Positions 60,882 through 64,000 of a stretch of 64,000 bases of DNA are shown here, piece after piece. Made by a program: the position numbers and the translations under genes. The DNA comes from JADJGC01 sp964576925 (GTDB lineage Bacteria > Zixibacteria > MSB-5A5 > CAIYYT01), in NCBI GenBank assembly GCA_964576925.1, contig CAZNWJ010000002.1, forward strand, positions 429,198-493,197. Direction: 5' to 3'. The notes beneath the pieces are model-generated. The model did no database searches and was not told the origin of the DNA. It saw only the letters and a program-made list of their open reading frames with translations. How positions within the stretch are numbered: the stretch's first letter is position 1; the number at the start of each line of letters is the position of its first letter.

Positions 60882-61580
60882 TCAGTCGTGGCGGTGGATG
60901 AGCAGGGCGGCGCCACGGATGAAGATTTCGACTTCGTTGGAGGCGGCTTCGTTGCGCAAGGTCCAACTGTCGCCGCGAGCGACGCGGCGATTATCGAGAT
61001 TCCATTTCGCGCCGCGGATCGAGATAAGTATCTGGTCGCTGATCGGAATGACCGAGAAGAGGTCGCCGACACTTGCGGAAAATCGCAACTTACCATTTCC
61101 CCAGAATGAAATCCTCTGTCGATGGTCGATGAGCGTACCCATCGAAGGCGGCTTAAGATGCAGGCTGCAGCGTTCGATCAAGTCCAGCAGGAAGATATTG
61201 GCAAGCATTTGGTCGGTCTCGAAATCGGTGTCGATGGCGCCGTAAATGTTGATTTCGCGGCACTGACGCTCGAGGGCGTAGCGTACGGCGAGTTCGCCGT
61301 CGGTAGCATCCTTGTCGCGGGAGAACTCGATTCGCTCGCAATCTTTGTAGCGAGCGAGCACGCGTGGTTTCACTGAATCGAAATCGCCGAGAACGACGTG
61401 TGGACGTAGCTTGAGTTTGGCGAAGAGATGGAGAGCGCCGTCGACGGCGATGACAATCTGGTCGCTCAAGGCTTTCAAGATCGCCTGCCGATAGAACTCC
61501 AAGTGTTCGTCGGGGTAAGCGCCATTGAGGAAGATGGCCGCCTTGGGATACTCGCGCTTGCGCTTTTTCCGATTCTCCAT
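60882..61580 (-). CDS. thiN: Thiamine pyrophosphokinase
   Basis: The enzyme transfers pyrophosphate from ATP to thiamine to make thiamine diphosphate. The 232-residue product has AVDGALHLFAKL, GDFDSVKP (residues 65-72), the SRDKDATDGELAVRYAL block (KDxTD) and GAIDTDFETDQMLANIFLL. The C-terminal thiamine-binding domain includes GDLFSVIPIS and WNLDNRRVARGDSW. It is divergent from the M14 carboxypeptidase, 60 bp away. No TPP riboswitch is seen in that gap. Confidence 0.94.
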   Translation of the reverse strand: MENRKKRKREYPKAAIFLNGAYPDEHLEFYRQAILKALSDQIVIAVDGALHLFAKLKLRPHVVLGDFDSVKPRVLARYKDCERIEFSRDKDATDGELAVRYALERQCREINIYGAIDTDFETDQMLANIFLLDLIERCSLHLKPPSMGTLIDHRQRISFWGNGKLRFSASVGDLFSVIPISDQILISIRGAKWNLDNRRVARGDSWTLRNEAASNEVEIFIRGAALLIHRHD

Positions 61581-61640
61581 TGAATCCGCCGTTGTTACGC
61601 GTTATGTTCCCCGCACACAATTAAACGCGGAGACGACCCG

Positions 61641-63407
61641 ATGTACAGATTTTTGATTGCCGCCCTGGCGCTGTCTTTGACTATTGCAGGTAATGTGCGC
61701 TCGCAGGAGTGGTTGACCGATTACGAGAAGTCGGGTTATGTCGCGACGCCGCGCTATCAGGCGACGATCGATTTCTGCAAGAAACTGGATGACTATTCGC
61801 CGTATGCGCTGTTCACTGATTTCGGCACTTCGCCCCAGGGCCGCAGGTTGCCGCTCTTGATCATCGACAAGGATCGGGAGTTTGATCCCCATGGCCCGAA
61901 GACCGCCAAGAAGGGAATCATCTTGATTCAAGGCGGAATCCACTCAGGTGAGATCGAGGGAAAGGATGCGGGGCTGACAATTTTCCGCGACTTCATCATT
62001 TACAACAAATTCGGCGACGCGTACGACAGCGTGGTGGTGCTGTTTATACCGATCTTCTCCGTCGATGCGCACGAACGCTTCGGGAAATACAATCGCATCA
62101 ACCAGAACGGTCCGCAGGAAATGGGTTGGCGAACGACGGCGCACAATCTCAATCTCAATCGCGACTTCATGAAAGCCGATGCGCCGGAGATGCAGGCGTG
62201 GTTGCGATTGTTCAATAAGTGGCGGCCCGATTTCCTCGTCGATATCCACACGACCGACGGCGCGGACTACCAGTACACGATCAGCCACGTTACCGATACG
62301 CATGCGGGTGTTGCCCGGCCGATCGCGCGCTGGCTGGATGAGAAGTGGCTGCCGTTTGTCAATCAGAAGATGACGGAATCGCAGTTTCCTCTGATTCCGT
62401 ATGTCATGCCGATTCACGGCCACGATTATGCGCGCGGGATCGGCAGCTACGTGTTTCCGCCGCGATTTTCCAATGGTTACGGCACCGTGCAAAACCGGCC
62501 GTTTGTTCTGATCGAGACACACATGCTGAAGCCGTATCGCGACCGCGTGCGCGCGACGTATGAGTATATCCGGCACCTGTTGCGTTATTGCAACGACAAT
62601 GCGACAGCACTCAAACGGGCTGTTGCCGAAAGCGATCGGGCGACGGCCAGCGATCTAAGCGGCAAGTACCTTCCGATAGATTTCAAGCGCACGAAAGACT
62701 CGACGATGATTGATTTCTTCGGCGTGGAGTACCACTTCGAAGATTCGCCAATTTCGGGAGAGAAGAAAGTCGTGTGGGGCAAGCGGCCGCAGACATACAA
62801 GCTGCCGTTGTTTGATCGCAATGCGCCCCAGGACTCGGTGGCGGTGCCGTACGCGTACTTGATTCCGCAGGAGTGGACCGAGATCATCGCGAGATTGCAG
62901 CTACACGGGATCGAAGTCAAGCGGTTGCGCGAGCCGGTGACGTTGCCGGTTGAACTCTATCGGATGACTGATCGCGAATACGATTCGGTGTCGTTTGAAG
63001 GGCGGCTGCGAGTGGATTTCAAGACGCAGACGATTGCGCAGACGCAGGAGTTTCCGGCCGGCACGGCGGTTGTGATCATGAACCAGCGTACGAATCGGGT
63101 GGCGGCGCACTTGCTTGAACCGAGAGCGCCCGATTCATTTGTGAAATGGGGTTTCTTCAACGCGGTGTTCGAGCAAAAGGAATATGCCGAGGATTACGTC
63201 ATCGAGATGATGGCGCCGCAAATGCTGGAAGCGGATTCGTTGTTGAAGCGTGAGTTTGAGACGCGCCTGGCTACGGACACGCTGTTTGCGAAAAGCCCCG
63301 AACAGCGGTTGAATTTCTTCTACAAGCGTTCGCCTTACTGGGATTGGCGGCTGGGGCTGTATCCGATTGCGCGGCTGGTTGAGAAGCGGGAGTTGGTGGT
63401 GGAGTGA
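61641..63407 (+). CDS. Exported M14 family zinc carboxypeptidase
   Basis: The 588-residue protein has a signal peptide (about 1-21, MYRFLIAALALSLTIAGNV). The M14 domain shows the HxxE ligands in QGGIHSGEIEGKDAG, the substrate Arg/Asn region NLNLNRDFMKADAPE, and the third zinc ligand in VDIHTTDGADYQY. A beta-rich C-terminal half (about 350-588) is probably accessory. It should cleave C-terminal residues from peptides outside the cytoplasm. The last 40 residues (LNFFYKRSPYWDWRLGLYPI) match long M14 homologues, so the protein is complete. Confidence 0.92.
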   Translation: MYRFLIAALALSLTIAGNVRSQEWLTDYEKSGYVATPRYQATIDFCKKLDDYSPYALFTDFGTSPQGRRLPLLIIDKDREFDPHGPKTAKKGIILIQGGIHSGEIEGKDAGLTIFRDFIIYNKFGDAYDSVVVLFIPIFSVDAHERFGKYNRINQNGPQEMGWRTTAHNLNLNRDFMKADAPEMQAWLRLFNKWRPDFLVDIHTTDGADYQYTISHVTDTHAGVARPIARWLDEKWLPFVNQKMTESQFPLIPYVMPIHGHDYARGIGSYVFPPRFSNGYGTVQNRPFVLIETHMLKPYRDRVRATYEYIRHLLRYCNDNATALKRAVAESDRATASDLSGKYLPIDFKRTKDSTMIDFFGVEYHFEDSPISGEKKVVWGKRPQTYKLPLFDRNAPQDSVAVPYAYLIPQEWTEIIARLQLHGIEVKRLREPVTLPVELYRMTDREYDSVSFEGRLRVDFKTQTIAQTQEFPAGTAVVIMNQRTNRVAAHLLEPRAPDSFVKWGFFNAVFEQKEYAEDYVIEMMAPQMLEADSLLKREFETRLATDTLFAKSPEQRLNFFYKRSPYWDWRLGLYPIARLVEKRELVVE

Positions 63408-64000
63408 ATTGCAGTTCCGTCGGGTCTTGCGGCGCCCGAGGGTAGACTGGCTGCATTTGCACCGAGCATTCATGGGCGACGTGTGCCCCGATGGCGACGA
63501 GAGATTGGTGGTTGGAAATGCGCTTCTGGTCACACCCCCCGCATGGCAAGCGGTTCCCAAATCCAAGGTGATCGTCGTGCGGGGCGCAAGACCTGACGCA
63601 ACGATGTAAACATGGATCGATCGCAGTATGCAAAGCGTGGCAGTAAATTGGCGGCAGTTCACAATTTCGCGCTGGGATATCGCCAGGTTCGAGGGCAGAT
63701 CGAAGAACGCGCGAAATCAAGAACTGCCGCAACGAAGCAGGGCTTGTGTGGTATCGGACAAGCTCTGGCGCTGCAAACGACGCCCCGCGCTGCGTAAAAC
63801 GTGATTGACGGCGAAGGGCAAAAGCGGTTCCGTCGGGTCTTGCGGTGCCCGAGGGTAGACTGGTTGACACTGCACAGAGTCTTCCGGGGCGACGTGTGAC
63901 CCGACGGCGATGAAAAACAGCCGATGGGACTAAGGTATCCAGACCAATGGCACGGTAGTTGGTTCTTTGTCACTTCAACATTCAAGGAGTGGCGTCGACT
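63408..64000. repeat. Non-coding end of window with two copies of an 80-bp element
   Basis: Two direct copies lie at 63414-63500 and 63827-63911. Both start GTTCCGTCGGGTCTTGCGG and share GCCCGAGGGTAGACTGG and GGCGACGTGTG. In the second copy the ends form 10-bp inverted repeats (CCGTCGGGTC at 63830-63839, GACCCGACGG at 63898-63907). No open frame here looks real. Confidence 0.75.

Overview
This window is a stretch of bacterial chromosome, GC-rich by eye, with one 100-base assembly gap. The likely source is a member of the FCB superphylum, most probably Candidatus Zixibacteria or a close relative. Three things suggest this. Several secreted proteins carry thrombospondin type 3 calcium repeats followed by a dockerin-like C-terminus ending in IFAGGPAPC. 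SecA is long (1031 aa) with insertions of the Bacteroidetes/Chlorobi kind. Paralogous outer-membrane and lipoprotein genes are abundant among ordinary housekeeping genes. The taxonomic call is inference; no rRNA or tRNA gene lies in the window.

Layout. 0.2-4.5 kb: secA, a small lipoprotein and a haem-binding protein. 4.7-6.2 kb: isocitrate dehydrogenase, ended by a clear terminator, then a repeat-filled intergenic region. 6.7-13.6 kb: a conserved minus-strand cluster aspS - phoH - pgpH-like HD phosphodiesterase - ybeY - corC. 13.8-18.4 kb: three secreted dockerin-type proteins plus the deleted remnant of a fourth. 18.5-21.5 kb: mntP, an S9 peptidase and a zinc-ribbon protein. 21.5-27.9 kb: a tightly packed minus-strand operon (diguanylate cyclase - nagZ - anmK - SpoIID-like - OmpA-like) centred on peptidoglycan turnover. 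28-32 kb: prolyl oligopeptidase, an unknown secreted protein and htpX. 32.5-35.5 kb: the classic SRP RNA - dnaX - ybaB - recR order, with an A9 slippery run inside dnaX. 35.8-42.4 kb: multihaem NapC/NirT cytochrome, a secreted LVIVD/TSP3/dockerin protein, a PEGA-like lipoprotein, a membrane protein and lepA. 42.4-47.9 kb: a lipoprotein resembling subtilase propeptides, the assembly gap, two tandem cytochrome c lipoproteins, a DUF486 protein, signal peptidase I and a second CorC/TlyC protein. 49.3-59.1 kb: an envelope proteolysis and lipid block (two M16 peptidases, an SppA fused to a predicted barrel, a DUF4097 protein, a SpoU methyltransferase and a divergent patatin-POTRA-barrel protein). 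59.7-63.4 kb: TfoX-N, DinB, thiamine pyrophosphokinase and an M14 carboxypeptidase.

The gene content centres on the cell envelope: export (SecA, SRP RNA, LepB, SppA), outer-membrane proteins and lipoproteins, peptidoglycan recycling, and secreted peptidases. Multihaem and lipoprotein cytochromes suggest periplasmic electron transfer. Intergenic space is colonised by short repeats. Several families share a GTAG tetranucleotide in front of a small hairpin, which is the architecture of REP sequences mobilised by REP-associated tyrosine transposases. Two further families (about 65 bp and about 80 bp) are also dispersed. No transposase, integrase, CRISPR array, prophage or tRNA is visible.
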